64,000 nucleotides of DNA from Harmonia axyridis (GCF_914767665.1 NC_059501.1:72328798-72392797); one strand, 5' to 3'. Positions 1 to 10,904 are shown, counted from the stretch's first letter. The notes: generated by a model not told the origin, from the sequence alone. A program made the numbers and translations.

Positions 1-229
1 CTAAAACTGCATTTTTATGTTGTGTTTCAGTATATTTGTATTTTTAGTCCAATGGCATCAGTTTCAGTAACAGATTGCTGTAATTTCACGCTACTTTGGA
101 ATTCATATCACTTCATATCACCTCAGCAGCATAATCTTATGGTAGGATCAATCATTTGATAGGTAGTTCTACAAGCTTTCGAAAATGGTTTTTGAAATCA
201 GTATTACCATACAAGATGGCATCCCTTAT

Positions 230-430
230 CATTTCCGACAAATGCTTCCTACGTCCTCTAGCACGTGCTATAGATATTCTTTCCATGGAATGTTTCCTGA
301 GATGTGAATTGATGAGATAGGATCAACAGAATGGCCATCTGGATCACCAGATTTAACTCCATCAAATTTTTTACTGTGGGGACCTTTGAAATCTAGGGTC
401 TTCGTCTCTACACCAATTGAAACTTATGCT
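230..430 (+). pseudogene. mariner-like transposase C-terminal remnant
   Basis: A short frame reads ...EWPSGSPDLTPSNFLLWG then PLKSRVFVSTP. The PDLTP-x-x-FxLWGxLKxxVF pattern is the region around the last catalytic acidic residue in the large mariner-like transposase group common in insects. At the acidic position after PDLTP the residue is N (TPSNF), so the active site is lost here. Nothing upstream of about 230 can be read as transposase, and no terminal repeat is visible. It is a dead fragment of a cut-and-paste transposase gene. Confidence 0.6.
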
Positions 431-654
431 TTGTTTTCGCGAAGATACTCAATTTGCAATAATAATTTTAAGTATTATTTCTATCGCTTTACGACATCAA
501 TGATATACCATATGGATAGAATCAAAAAACTATAAGAGTGCTATTTCTAAATATACCCCAAATTGAATTCACAAAATTCTTTTTCAAACTTGAGTTTTTT
601 AACTGTAAACCATATAAATATCTGTAACGAATAAAATTGCTATATTTTTTCTTT

Positions 655-1015
655 CAAAAAATATATAACATGATATATCAGTTTTTGAAAAACCTATAAA
701 AATCATCAAAAGTTTGAGTTACAAACTGCAAATCAACCAGGTGTTTATTTTTGATAATCTATGAACTTCAGATAATTAAAATATTTGTTTACCACCAAGG
801 TCTCCGGATTTAACACCGTTCGATTTTTCAACATTTTCAACTTGACAAATGTTGTTCTTTATGGCCAAAGTAAAAAATCCGCAAACCTTAGTGGCCACCT
901 AACATTTTAATCATCTAAAGTTCAAAAGAAAAAAGTCCCTATAGAATTTTTTGTTTCATGTCTGTAGAACCAGTAATAAAGAAGTTATGAGAACTTTTCA
1001 TTTCTCGCCAATTTT
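655..1015 (+). mobile_element. dispersed repeat with transposase scrap, inverted copy at 35.85-36.25 kb
   Basis: This stretch matches 35850-36250 in opposite orientation: both hold the segment AGTAATAAAGAAGTTATGAG, the segment AACTTCAGATAATTAAAATA or a close variant, and a scrap reading PPRSPDLTPF (here) or PPRCPDLTP (there). That peptide is the C-terminal motif of mariner-like transposases. The two copies appear to be degenerate pieces of one element family. Ends are not defined. Confidence 0.5.
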
Positions 1016-1241
1016 CAATTTTCTCTTATAGCTTGAAAAGAGTTGAGTTTATGCGTTTTTAACCAAATTAATTCTCTCAAAATTCGATTCCAAAAATTTG
1101 ACATTCATTTATTTCTAGCTCAAAGGAATTCTGAGATCTCCTCACTAGACAACGAATTAGGGACGCCAAATACAATTCGAAGACATAGATTCATTTATAT
1201 TCTTCTCTTAAATGGAGTATTTGAAATGAAGAGAAAAAACA

Positions 1242-1568
1242 ATGAAAATTTTGATTAAGTTAACAAATGCAACAATAATCAGACAAAACAATTTTTCTAA
1301 GAATTGTAGATTCACTACATATCCGAGTCGAAGTCACAAAAATCGACGAGAGCTGATCAGAAAGCAACGCAAAGAGCTCTTCGGGACGTTTAAATACCAA
1401 AGTACCCGAGCCTCTTGTAAGCCAGTTATCTCCCGTAGGAAGAATGCTGGCTATTCCGCTAAAAAACTGGCATTTCGAGCAAAACGCTCGTGTCAAGCAA
1501 CGAACAAAAGGTCAAGAGTAGATCGCGATACGGTACTGTTTTCTAAACTGGCTGCAAAAAACAATTAA
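1242..1568 (+). CDS. unrecognised basic open frame, probably not a host gene
   Basis: An open frame of 108 codons from an ATG, very rich in Lys and Arg (for example RRELIRKQRKEL), with no domain I recognise. The first half of the surrounding sequence is AT-rich, while 1330-1560 is clearly GC-richer. A second frame of 78 codons is open on the opposite strand over the same bases, which weakens the case for coding. There is no promoter, splice or poly(A) evidence. It could be a fragment of an unrecognised mobile element or chance. Confidence 0.15.
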   Translation: MKILIKLTNATIIRQNNFSKNCRFTTYPSRSHKNRRELIRKQRKELFGTFKYQSTRASCKPVISRRKNAGYSAKKLAFRAKRSCQATNKRSRVDRDTVLFSKLAAKNN

Positions 1569-2530
1569 GAAGCGAACAGTTGAAGTATCAACTTCATTCT
1601 TCAATTTCAACTTTATTATCTGCCATTAGGAGGTTGCAAAAAATACCAACACGCTAGATTGTGTCTTGGTACATCCCGACAGGATTTATATGGCATTTTA
1701 TGTTTATTGACTGATATACCTTCGGTTTAGTATCTCGTAAACTAGGTGCACTTATCAAAATTGTAACTTTTTATAGCTAGAGGATTTTTTAGTCGGGTGT
1801 TTCATTTCTCACGCAGGCTGGTGCAGTTTTGCAAAAAGTGCCCCGAAGACTGATATTGCTACTTTGTCATACGCAATGATAGGCTTCCTTAATCATGCCA
1901 CTGGAACCTGATTCAAGTAGAGGTAGTTAGGCATCAAGAATGTTACTCTATATAGAGTGTCTGATGGTGACCAGTGGGACTACACTAAATTGAAGATAGG
2001 AAACAGCTGTGTGGACTATCGTTTTTAAGATGCAGGGTTTTGAGATTTCTCAAAAGGATCTCACTTCCGACATAATTTTGATTTTGGCTTTTTTTTTGTA
2101 AGATTGGTAATATTAGAGAATTGAATTCGAAACACAAAGATTATTCCGAAATTTCTGGCTTGTAATCTGGATTTAGATTAGAAACAACTTTTCTGTAAAA
2201 AAAATACTTCCAGATCCATCAATTAAACCGGTACAAGTTTTCATCGTCATTTTCTGACTACATGGCCGTCATTTTTCAAGGGCATATTTTTGCTCTAAGT
2301 TAATCTTAATGTTCTCGGTTTGTAGTCAGAGTTTCCATTTCTTTGGAAAGTTAAATTTAATGGGTATAGTAAAAAGAAATCCATTATTTTTCCAGTAGAT
2401 GAGTTTGATTATCCGTATCTCGTACTGCATAAGTCCGATCGGGTTCTACTAGATGGCGTTAGAAAGATGAGGTTTCGTACTACAAAAACTGTTGTGACTG
2501 TTTTGTGATTAGTTGATTCAGTTTTGTTTC
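1569..2530. other. no recognised feature
   Basis: AT-rich sequence with short GC-richer pieces around 1800-2000. No open frame of note, no repeat matching elsewhere in the window, and no terminal-repeat structure seen. Bases 2440-2530 may be the 5' untranslated part of the adjacent mariner. Confidence 0.4.
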
Positions 2531-2539
2531 GGCGTGCGA

Positions 2540-3390
2540 GAAAGATGGACTCAAATTAAATACAGTTTTTCTTCGATAAAGGCGAAAATGCAAGCCAGGC
2601 GGTTAAAATGTAAACAGTGTTTATGGTCCTGATACTATAACAGCCAATCACAAGGCTCATTTTTGGTTGCATCGATTCTGTTCCGGTAATTTCGATGTCA
2701 AAGATGCACTACGCACTGGAAGGCCAATTGTCGAAATTGCTCAAGAGATAAAGATTGCACAAAAAACCGTTTGGAATCATTTGCATAAGACTGGTCTCAA
2801 AATGAATATCGTTGTATGGGTACCCCATGAATTTATGTAAAAAAAAACTAATGGACCGAATTACCATCTGCGGATCGCTGCTGAATCGCAACAAAATCAT
2901 CCCATTTTTGAAAAAGTTGGTGACTGGTGATGGAAAGTGGTTTACTTACGACAACGTCAAGCTAAAACGGTCGTGGTCAAAATGCGTTGTGCCAACGGAA
3001 ACGGTGGCCAATGTAGGATTGACTGCCAGGAAGCTTTTGTGGTGTGTTTGGTAGGATTGGCAGGGAACTACCCACTATGAGCTGCTCCCCTACGACACAA
3101 CTGTTAACTCGAAACTGTACTGTCAACAATTGGACCGTCTGAAGGAAGCAATCGCCCAGGAGTGGCCTGCTTTGACCAATAGGATAGGAATTATGTTTCA
3201 TCAGGACAACGCCATGCCCCACACACATCAATAGTGACTCGGCAGAAGCTCCAGCAGCTTGGTTGGGAGTTGGAAGGTTCTTATACATCCACCTTATAGT
3301 CCGGATCTAGCACCAAGTGATTACCATCTGTTCCTGTCCATTGGTGAAATATTCACTTCAACAGAGGTTTGTAAAAATGTACTATCTCTA
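2540..3390 (+). pseudogene. mariner transposase, near full length but broken
   Basis: A DDD-type mariner transposase that would cut and paste its own element between TA sites. Reading across frames gives the helix-turn-helix region (FFDKGENASQAVKM, then GNFDVKDALRTGRPIVEIAQ), the linker NHLHKTGLK, WVPHEF, and the block LMDRITICGSLLNRNKIIPF. The first catalytic Asp is in VTGDGKW (codon 2929-2931; the usual GDEKW has Glu changed to Gly), the second in FHQDNAMPHT (3205-3207), and the third in SPDLAPSDYHLF (3319-3321). All three Asp codons remain, but an in-frame stop near 2610, a stop after WVPHEFM, a stop after LLWCVW, a 2 bp insertion at about 3225 and extra bases before YSPDLAP destroy the frame. 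The D-to-D spacing is 9 nt longer than the usual 34-residue gap. From memory the closest relatives are irritans-type mariners. Inverted repeats were not identified. Confidence 0.9.
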
Positions 3391-4259
3391 CTTTTTGTTT
3401 TTTTGTCAACCCCAGAGAAAATAGTCAAGTGATATTAGGTCTGAAGATGTAGCTTGGTCCACTTCACCAAATCCATCTAATAGTATATGCGACATTCAAA
3501 TAATTCCTTACTTGTAATAAAAATGAGAAAATAACTCTTTTTTATATTAAAGCAAACGAATCTTTCTGTTGCCAGATATGCTTGTTCCTAGTATTAATCC
3601 ATTCAGCAAGAAATTTTAAAATTTCAGGCATTGAGACTGGATGAGAGTATGCTGTTCCATGAAAAATGCTCGAAAAATTGAGTTCTTTGCGTTCATTTGG
3701 TCAGAAAATGACGTTGGAAGTTTATGTCATCCGATTCGTAGGAAAAAACTGGAAGTCTCTCCAAGCCTATGTAAAATTGAAAAACATTTCAAAATTTTAA
3801 GTATGTAGTCCTTTTAGATATATGAGGCGAACACTCAATTCGATGTCATCACTCTATAATACATATGCACCCCATATTGCAATTTTTCAGTCCATGGTAA
3901 TAATACCATAAGACCTCATTACCAAAATCGTCTTGAGCTGATGACAATGTTCACGTCTTCTGATCATAAGTTGATAGGTGTCAGCGTTGGCTACATTCGA
4001 AGCTATTAGAGGTCTTAGAGGATAATTTGGAATGGGTATATGTCAGCTCTATTTCCGTTGATCGCCAACTATTTAACAGGACATGACTACAACTGAACTA
4101 GGGAACAGTATTCTATCAGATGTAGAGGGAATAACCTCAGCAACCGGATAATACGTGGATATGCTTCCCAACGATATATCAACGCTCCAAGTATTAACAC
4201 CTCCAAAAACAAATAGGGCTCTTGAAGATCTGATAATACCGTATAAATAGATACATTCC
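3391..4259. other. no recognised feature
   Basis: AT-rich, no open frame worth reporting and no match to other parts of the window. The first 150 bases may include the 3' untranslated region of the mariner. Confidence 0.35.
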
Positions 4260-4585
4260 TTCAGTTAATATGATTTTTTCCTCGATGAATTAGTTTCAGT
4301 TTGATTTGGTTAGTTGGTTTAGTTATTTGTGACTGTGCTCTTTCGCTCTTTGTTTATTTTATGTTATATATTATGCCACTTATTATGTTATTGCTTTTGA
4401 AACCAAAGATCTTACATGTGTATTATGTTTAGTTGTTGTGTTCAAGTTAATTAAAACAGGTATTATACATATTCGTTATAATACCTCCATTTATGTTTGT
4501 TCTCAGCTGGGATAATTTAACATCTGTATTTATGTAGCGTATATCGGGAATAAACTGTATTATTATTATTATTATTATATTATAT
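4260..4585 (+). repeat. possible LINE 3' tail ending in an ATT microsatellite
   Basis: T-rich, low-complexity sequence with no frame, ending in GGGAATAAACTG followed by about eight TTA/ATT units (4558-4582). A 3' untranslated region ending in AATAAA-like sequence and a simple-repeat tail is typical of some insect non-LTR retrotransposons. No reverse transcriptase is visible upstream, so the assignment is weak. Confidence 0.25.
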
Positions 4586-5461
4586 GTCATCAACTCTCAT
4601 ATTGTAAATAATAAGAATAAAGCTTTGTCTAATTAAAAATATTGCGACTCTACACAAAAAATAAAAATGAACACCGAAGCAGGCAAATATATTGACCAAT
4701 GAATAAATTCCTGTGGAATTTATGACCCTCCCAATATATGTTTGAGGTAGTACCTATAATTTCCATAATGTGGACAATCGGCTGCATTTCTTGTATTCGA
4801 AAGGACCTGTTTTCCAGCATTCTACGATCTGTTTGATTAATATGGTACCATCCGTTTAGGAACCCATTGTTTCAACTCTGCGTCTTCGTTCTGAATTTTA
4901 ACCACAACTCGAGAATTCCATATTTTTTCGAGGAACAATCCAATCTTTTTCAATATGAATGAATTCATTATTTTTCACAAAATGTCACAGATGGAGATGT
5001 GGAGACACAATGACTATTTTTGCTCACTTATTGATTTTTAATTTGCAGAATAACGTACTGTTGTCAGTGCTATCACTTCACGTGGGCTCACGTCATATCA
5101 TGTGCTGCATCATATGATAAGTTTAAAGCCCATATATATCACGTCTGGGTTTTAACAAGTGCAGAGTGTAAGTAGGCATGTACTGAAACTTTCATGCTTC
5201 ATTTGGTTCTTCAGAAAATGAATTGCTGGAGTTGATCCAGAAAGGAAAGAAGAAATGTTTTGTATGTATTATGAAAACTGGTATACCCCCACCCCCCCAT
5301 CCAATTAGAACTTCTTCTGTCATTTCGAACCACTAAGTAATTAGGAACTGAATGATTTCACGTCTCGCCAAGATATCTGATCCAGATTATTTATCACGTG
5401 ATATTACGCATGTACCTGAAGGATATAACCGTCACAGCGTCACAGAGTTACCACCTGCAGG
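4586..5461. other. no recognised feature
   Basis: AT-rich non-coding sequence. A run of C (ACCCCCACCCCCCC) sits at about 5287. No repeats or open frames of note. Confidence 0.35.
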
Positions 5462-5526
5462 TATCTGCAATTGATTACGAAAGCGTAATCAATTGCAGAT
5501 ATAGTCCATCTAAAGAGATGGACTAT
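5462..5526. repeat. two adjacent perfect hairpins with AAAG loops
   Basis: Bases 5462-5479 pair perfectly with 5484-5501 (18 bp arms, core GCAATTGATTACG) around loop AAAG at 5480-5483. The next 26 bases form a second perfect hairpin: arms 5501-5511 and 5516-5526 (11 bp, ATAGTCCATCT) around another AAAG loop at 5512-5515. The two structures share the base at 5501. Function unknown. Confidence 0.85.
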
Positions 5527-5756
5527 TTATAATTTGCTTTTTTCCTTGATTTAATCCCTTACCTCGTGTTGTGATGAGTTTGGAACATGTCCTTTTTAAC
5601 ATTTTTTCTCACAAATGAATTGTTTCAACACCGTAAACGTGTTCTGTTCCACATTTAGCACACTCGCTTATCGGCTTATTTAGTTGCAAATATTCCAAAT
5701 CAGAATCAACGAGTTGATCAGTCGATCAAAGTTACATGAAAGCCGACTTATGTGTC

Positions 5757-5985
5757 TAGAGATTCACGGCTTGACTTGATATTCAAGCTGCTTGACTTGG
5801 CATGAATTGATGTCAAGTCAAGTTTGAGTGAAGTGGTAGTTTTTCAATGTCACATCAAGTATGTACTTGAAAAATCAAGTTCCTACATTCTATCAAGATA
5901 CTTGATTTTTAGCAGTTTTATTGTGCAGGTGCACGTCAATGAAATATTTTGAAATGAGGATTCTTACAAAAAACACCTTCATTTA
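5757..5985 (-). mobile_element. hAT-family end fragment
   Basis: Starts with TAGAGATTCACGGCTTG, which matches the TAGGGATTCA terminus of the complete copies, and continues through dense TCAAG/CTTGA subterminal repeats to ACAAAAAACACC, equal to the 3' region of the complete copies in reverse. It stops abruptly near 5985, so only one end of the element is present. Confidence 0.75.
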
Positions 5986-6191
5986 TGAAATTTATTATAC
6001 CTGGCAACGAGATAACTCAAAAAAGGACATTTTGAGTTATCGCATTCTCCCACTTGAAAACTGATTACTTAGCTTGCCAGGTGGTTCTGAAAATTTGAAA
6101 CTCTGTGGTACTCAGTATAAGAGAGATAGACCAAACATAAGTTATATATTTGAAATCAGGTGAAAAAGAGCTAGTCAAATATAGAAAATTA

Positions 6192-6400
6192 TACAGGGTG
6201 TTCCATTTGAAAAAATGAAGTTGCTATCAATATGTTGCCCACTCTGTATAAATTTCGTTTTCTGAAATCATTTTAAAAAACACTAGTCGATTTCGTGAAA
6301 CTTTTGTAGAAAACATTTTTTTTGTACCTCTTCTAGTAACAAAGTTAAAGGGGGGGTCAAATTATAGTGAAAAACCCGGTACCTCCTCTACTCATTAGAA
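6192..6400. mobile_element. MITE-like fragment with TACAGGGTG terminus
   Basis: TACAGGGTGTTCCATTTGAA at 6192 resembles the terminal repeats of Tc1/mariner-type non-autonomous elements; an inverted counterpart CACTCTGTA lies at about 6240. The following sequence to 6400 is AT-rich with a G run. No intact frame. Other TACAGGGTG-like termini occur at 29568, 37195, 43210, 44890 and, inverted, at 58258 and 60990. Confidence 0.45.
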
Positions 6401-6489
6401 ATCTTTAACTAAGAAAAATTATATCGATAACAACTTAGATGAGTCAAGTTAAGCCAACTGCCTTTCACAAAAGTCTGGATGGTTATCCA

Positions 6490-7311
6490 TAGGGATTCAT
6501 CAAGTCAAGTAGCTTGAGATTTTAACCAACTACTTGACTTGAAAATCAAGCTCGTGAAAAATTACATACTTGAGCTTGACTTGAATTGGTTTTAGATATT
6601 TATTGCTTGATTTAGTATCAAGCTACTTGATATTACTTGAGCTTGATATACACGCGTCGCTCGGTATATATTTCTGTGATCTTGTGCGCATTTAGACTAA
6701 ATAAGGGGATTCCTCGAGCGCCGAGAGACTTTATTAGTAGTTTTCTCACATTTCTATGGAATCTATTGGTAGATTTTGGTAGTTTCAGAAATATCTTTCT
6801 AAACTTGGCTAAAATGACCAAGGTTTTGTATCAACGCCAGCATCTTCAGCTCCTGTTGAAAGACAATTTTCTTGAGCAGCTCTTACAGTTACAAAACCCC
6901 GCAATAGGTTAGGCGACAAATCAATAAGATGCCTCATGTGTCTTAGATCCTAGATGGAAAATTATGAAATCAAGCAAAGCCTGGAGGTTTCTAAATATTA
7001 AGAAACTCCGTATTTTCATTATATTATATTTTGTTATAATTTATAGTGACCCAATTTATGTTTCTATTTCAAAAAAGTTGATATTTTCGGTTCTTTTATA
7101 CAATGAGTTTGAATAATACTGTTTTTCGCAAGGTTCCTTCTCATTTCATCAATTTTTTATTGATGTGACACTACACAATAAAACAGCCGAAAATCAAGTA
7201 GCTTGATATGATTCAAGTACTTGATAAATAAATACTTGACTTAACTTGAGATTGAAAAACTTCTACCTGACTTGAGCTTGACTTGATTTCATGCCAAGCC
7301 GTGATTCCTTA
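6490..7311 (+). mobile_element. non-autonomous hAT element
   Basis: Begins TAGGGATTCATCAAG and ends CCAAGCCGTGATTCCTTA, imperfect inverted termini. The flanking octamers GTTATCCA (6482-6489) and GTAATGCA (7312-7319) are consistent with a mutated 8 bp target duplication, the hAT hallmark. Both ends (about 170 bp each) carry many copies of TCAAG/CTTGA on both strands. The interior keeps a remnant of the transposase C-terminus. Five other pieces of the same family lie in this window. Confidence 0.85.
6725..6975 (+). pseudogene. hAT transposase C-terminal dimerisation region, broken
   Basis: Read across frames: FRNIFLNLAKMTKV, then SAPVERQFS, then VTKPRNRLGDKS, then LMCLRS-stop-MENYE. Ser-Ala-Pro-Val-Glu-Arg-Gln-Phe-Ser followed by RNRL and a C-terminal LMCLRSW is the conserved hAT dimerisation block. 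Frameshifts and a stop replacing the Trp of RSW break it. The catalytic domain is absent, so this copy cannot encode a transposase. The same block recurs at 8.65, 32.5, 52.8 and 61.5 kb, and only its tail at 24.4 kb. Confidence 0.8.
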
Positions 7312-7497
7312 GTAATGCATATTACAATGAAATAACCTACAAACCAAAGTTTCAAGAATAACAGATATTTCGGCAAGTTGATAGCGAATCAAGTCAAGCT
7401 CAAGCCAAGCCGTAAATCCCTTGTTATGCATATTACTATGAAATAACAATCGAACCAAGGTTTCAAGAATAACGGATATTGGAGCAAGTTGATAGCG
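7312..7497. repeat. tandem duplication of hAT 3' tail plus flank
   Basis: The 75 bp after the hAT end (7312-7386) are repeated at 7423-7497 with about 85-90 percent identity by eye. Between them, 7387-7422 is a second copy of the last 36 bp of the hAT end (CAAGTCAAGCTCAAGCC to AAATCCCTT). The unit [hAT tail + flank] is thus present twice with a period of about 111 bp. The octamer after the second tail, GTTATGCA, is closer to the 5' target octamer GTTATCCA than the one after the first tail. Confidence 0.8.
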
Positions 7498-7499
7498 CT

Positions 7500-7985
7500 C
7501 TGCTTGCTGAAAATTTTCAAAAAGTCTATAAAGCCAATAAGCAATTTCCAAACCCTCTCAACCCATTCTTCTCAATCTCCAAACTTCCAGACTAACCCCT
7601 GTACCATGTTCAACACCCAACTTTTACACTTCGCTCATTTTACAAAAAAAGGAGAACTTTTCAGCCAATCGACGAGCCGGCAATGAAGTTATTGACTCAG
7701 ATCGATCAGTACCTGTTGAAGCAAAGTTCGCGGCCACTGTTGACGAAGCAAGGAAGCGATGGTGGTCCAGTTCATGGGGCCACCCAGGTGAAGTGTCGTG
7801 GACGTTTCACTATCGTCCATCGGTCTCTTGGCCAACGAGAGTGACTGCCAACATCTAGCAGCTCCTTCGCGTCACCTTGGACCAGGTTTCAACACCACCT
7901 CTGATGCCTTGATGATGATATGAATGGAGGTAGGATATGCTGGCGACGGTGCCAAGTTGTTGGTTTTTCGTGGATAACGACGATT
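7500..7985. other. GC-richer unrecognised segment
   Basis: Bases 7660-7960 are clearly GC-richer than their surroundings and contain several short open frames in different phases (for example one reading ending ...IVHRSLGQRE on the plus strand). I do not recognise any product. It may be an exon fragment, a piece of an unknown mobile element, or regulatory DNA. Confidence 0.25.
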
Positions 7986-8391
7986 TTTGTCCTGTCTTGA
8001 ATTATTTTCTGTAAGTTACACTATGTAGTGATTGGACTAATGAGTTCTGCATCATCCCAATATTCTGTTTAGCAAATAACGAATGCAATGAACTAAACAA
8101 GAAAATAGAAAAACAGTACTTAAACTAAATTAATAAAGTCATAAAAACTTGCTGAAGTTAGTATTCTAATCAAAACCAAATAAGTTTTAGGAAATTAAAC
8201 AAAACAAAATTCTAAAAGATTTAAAATCCGACCTCTGCGATATCAAATGTGAAAATAATCGAAGATAACAGAAATTACTATTCATATTCTTCCTAGATTA
8301 AGAAAGCATATTGCTCATACAAGAAACAATGCTAACGATAACTATGCTTTACCTACTTATATCCAGAAAAATTGAAATTTTCTAATGAAAG
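7986..8391. other. no recognised feature
   Basis: AT-rich, no open frame, no terminal repeats, no match elsewhere in the window. Confidence 0.4.
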
Positions 8392-8915
8392 TAGGGATTC
8401 ATCAAGCCAAGAAGCTTGATATCTTAATCAACTACTTGACTTGAAAATCGAACTCGTGAAAAATCACATACTTAAGCCCAACTTGACTTGATTTAAATAT
8501 TTATTTCTTGACTTGATACCAAGCTACTTGATATTACTTGAGCTTGATATGCACGCGTCGCACGACATATATTTCTGCGATCTCTGAAGCATTCGCCAGT
8601 ATGACTTTATTAGTAGTTCTCTCACAAATCTATTGGTAGATTTTGGTAGTTTCAGAAATATCTTTCTAAACTTGGCCAGGGATTTTTCAACAACACCAGC
8701 ATCTCCAGCTCCTGTTGGAAGACAATTTTCTCTTACACTTACAGTTACAAAAACCCGCAATAGGTTAGGCGACAAATCTAAAAGATGCCTCATGTGTCTT
8801 AGATCCTGGATGGAAAATTATGAAATCCAACAAAGCCTAGAGGTTATAATTTATAGTGATTTAATTTATGTTTCTATTTGAAAAAAGTTGATATTTTCGG
8901 TTCTTTTATACAATA
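8392..8915 (+). mobile_element. hAT element, 3' end missing
   Basis: Starts TAGGGATTCATCAAG and follows the 6.49 kb copy closely through the TCAAG-rich end and the C-terminal transposase remnant (8600-8830, where SAPVGRQFS, then VTKTRNRLGDKSKRCLMC and RSWMENYEI can be read). It breaks off after TTCTTTTATACAATA at about 8915, where a mariner-like element begins. The 3' terminus is not found after that element, so the join is a truncation and not a simple nested insertion. Confidence 0.8.
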
Positions 8916-9790
8916 ATTTGGGCAGCTGTCATTTTTGAAGCTATCCTTTTTCGACATTTGACAAGTAAAAACAACACAATTCATGAAAATTGAACGAAAC
9001 ACAGGTCAACAACGCATTAAAATTGTTGAATTTCACTACGGACGGCAATAGTGAAACTGGTTTGAGGTGCTGAGACAAGTTAGTGATGTGTAAAATCGGA
9101 ACCGCTGTAGTCGCTCAGGAACAACTGAGAATATTGCTGCTGTAGTCCGTATAGTGTTGACGAAAACCCAGGTTTGTCGATTCCTTATAGATCTTGGGAA
9201 TTAGGTATTCCACAAACGACATTACAATGTTATTTGCATAAAGACTTAATGCTTTTAAAGTTCAGTTAACACAAGACCTCAAGATGGTCGATAATTAGCA
9301 ATGTCGTATTTTCGCTGATGGGGGTCTTTGAAAGGTTATTGTTGTCTTTGAAAGGCATTCAAATGATCCGGATTCTCATCGTGAAATCATCTTTAGCGAT
9401 GAGGCCCATTTTCACTTCGGAGGGAAAACGTTCCCTTCCAAATGCGACAATTATGCTTATTAACTTATTAACTTCATGCTACACAAGCCACGAAGCAATT
9501 TTGCAAGAGAATTGATGTGACAGCTTCAGACTTTTTGCTTTGGGGCCACTTGAAATATAAGGTCTATGTTGATGCTCTACAATCGATTCAAGACCTTAAA
9601 GATGGAATTCGTGAAGTTATAGGGGGCATACAGAACCAAATGTGCGAATTGGTCATAGAAAATTTCATGAAAAGGATATGGCACTGCAGCCATGGTCATT
9701 TGGATATATCGTTTTCCATCGGTAATGGCATACTTTACTCATTACAGTGAAATGAACTTTCATTGATTCCTCTGAAAATATACCCATATT
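8916..9790 (+). pseudogene. mariner-like transposase, internally deleted
   Basis: A start codon at 8983 opens MKIERNTGQQRIKIVEFHYG, then a stop; this matches the N-terminus of the insect mariner-like group. After several frameshifts, SDEAHFHFGG (about 9395-9425) carries the first catalytic Asp. The C-terminal part is open from 9517: DFLLWGHLKYKVYVDALQSI, then LKDGIREVIGGIQNQMCELV, ending at a stop at 9750. The region with the second acidic residue is deleted between about 9450 and 9515. TTTGGGCAGCTGTCA at the start may be the edge of the element. Non-functional. Confidence 0.8.
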
Positions 9791-9849
9791 TCTTTTTTTG
9801 ATTCGAAATGATACCTACTGTATGATAATATTGCTCAAATGCGATTCTT

Positions 9850-10170
9850 TGGGATGCTTATGTGAACATCGCTTTCAAGATATCCATATTTCAGGAAATT
9901 TTCCTTGACAAATTCACACATATAGGGCTATATGTCCTCGTTAACTTCACGAGTTCTAACTTTATGAGGTCTTGAAACGTATTGTAAGGTATTGGGATAT
10001 ACTTTATTTTTCATGTTGGCCCAAAGAAAAAAGTCTAAAGGATCTCGGTTCCCAATTAAGAATACCTCTTCGAGAAATAACACGACTAGGAAGCTTTTCT
10101 TGCAAAATTGCGATTGATTTGTTGCTTGTGTGGCACGTAGCGCCTTCTTGTTGAAATAAACGTCGTCCAC
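9850..10170 (-). pseudogene. mariner-like transposase C-terminal fragment, opposite strand
   Basis: On the minus strand a 243 nt frame reads ...GNRDPLDFFLWANMKNKVYP then NTLQYVSRPHKVRTREVNED. DPLDFFLWxxxKxKVY is the motif at the last catalytic acidic residue (Asp retained). The preceding residues match poorly. It lies tail to tail with the plus-strand fragment ending at 9750, so two related elements sit side by side in opposite orientation. Confidence 0.6.
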
Positions 10171-10173
10171 ATA

Positions 10174-10600
10174 AATTATAAAGTGAGTTCAGTCTACTTG
10201 ATGAAGGTAATTCAATATTAATATCAAAAAATTGACAAAATTGTGTCCTTTTCCCTTTACAATAGATATAATATATTTTTGGGATATATTCGATGTTTTT
10301 GTCTTGGAATACAATTCCAATACAAAAAATGAGAAAATATTAATAATCAACCAGAAGAAAATTCAAAAAAACCAAAACTGTACAAATTGAGTAAACGGTT
10401 AACATATTGAAGAACTAAATTAACAGAAAGACAGACGTACGTTCCGGAATTCCCGTCATTTTTCGAATTGGAATTGTTCCAAGACAAAAAACGAATAATA
10501 ATAATATATTGAGAAGGGGAAAAGTACACAATGTAGTCAATTTTTTTATTTCAATATTGAATTACCTTCATGAAGTAGACTCATTTTACTTTTATAATTA
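10174..10600. mobile_element. inverted-repeat element, about 145 bp arms
   Basis: Left arm 10174-10316 and right arm 10455-10600 are imperfect inverted copies: AATTATAAAG...GTCTACTTGATGAAGGTAAT on the left, ATTACCTTCATGAAGTAGAC...TTTATAATT on the right, with the inner parts TTTTTGTCTTGGAA / TTCCAAGACAAAAAA also paired. A spacer of about 140 bp separates them. A second partial copy (spacer plus right arm) follows at 10905-11085. No frame. Likely a fold-back MITE. Confidence 0.7.
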
Positions 10601-10904
10601 CAAGTGATCATTTATTGATTGAGAATCATCATCAACCAAAGAACAAATTTAAATTCATAAAATTGTTGTTTCATTTGTAAATGTCAATTTGTATATGTTG
10701 TTCACGAGAAGAACAAGAAAGAAATCTATGACTACCTGTTTTAATTGATTTCTCTGTGAATTCTCACTAGAGAAACAGTTGCGTTCAGTTCGTTTGATTT
10801 TCCTCAATTGCAATTTTTGTGTAAGTGAGTTGTAAGGAAAGTTGGTAAATTCAGTTTATTTTCAACCGAAACGTAAGTCTGTATGCATGTGAATTTAATT
10901 ATTC

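Noticed and set aside
5740..7420. possible CRISPR-like or satellite array because of repeated TCAAG words
   Set aside because: The words are the subterminal repeats of separate hAT copies, with irregular spacing and recognisable termini.
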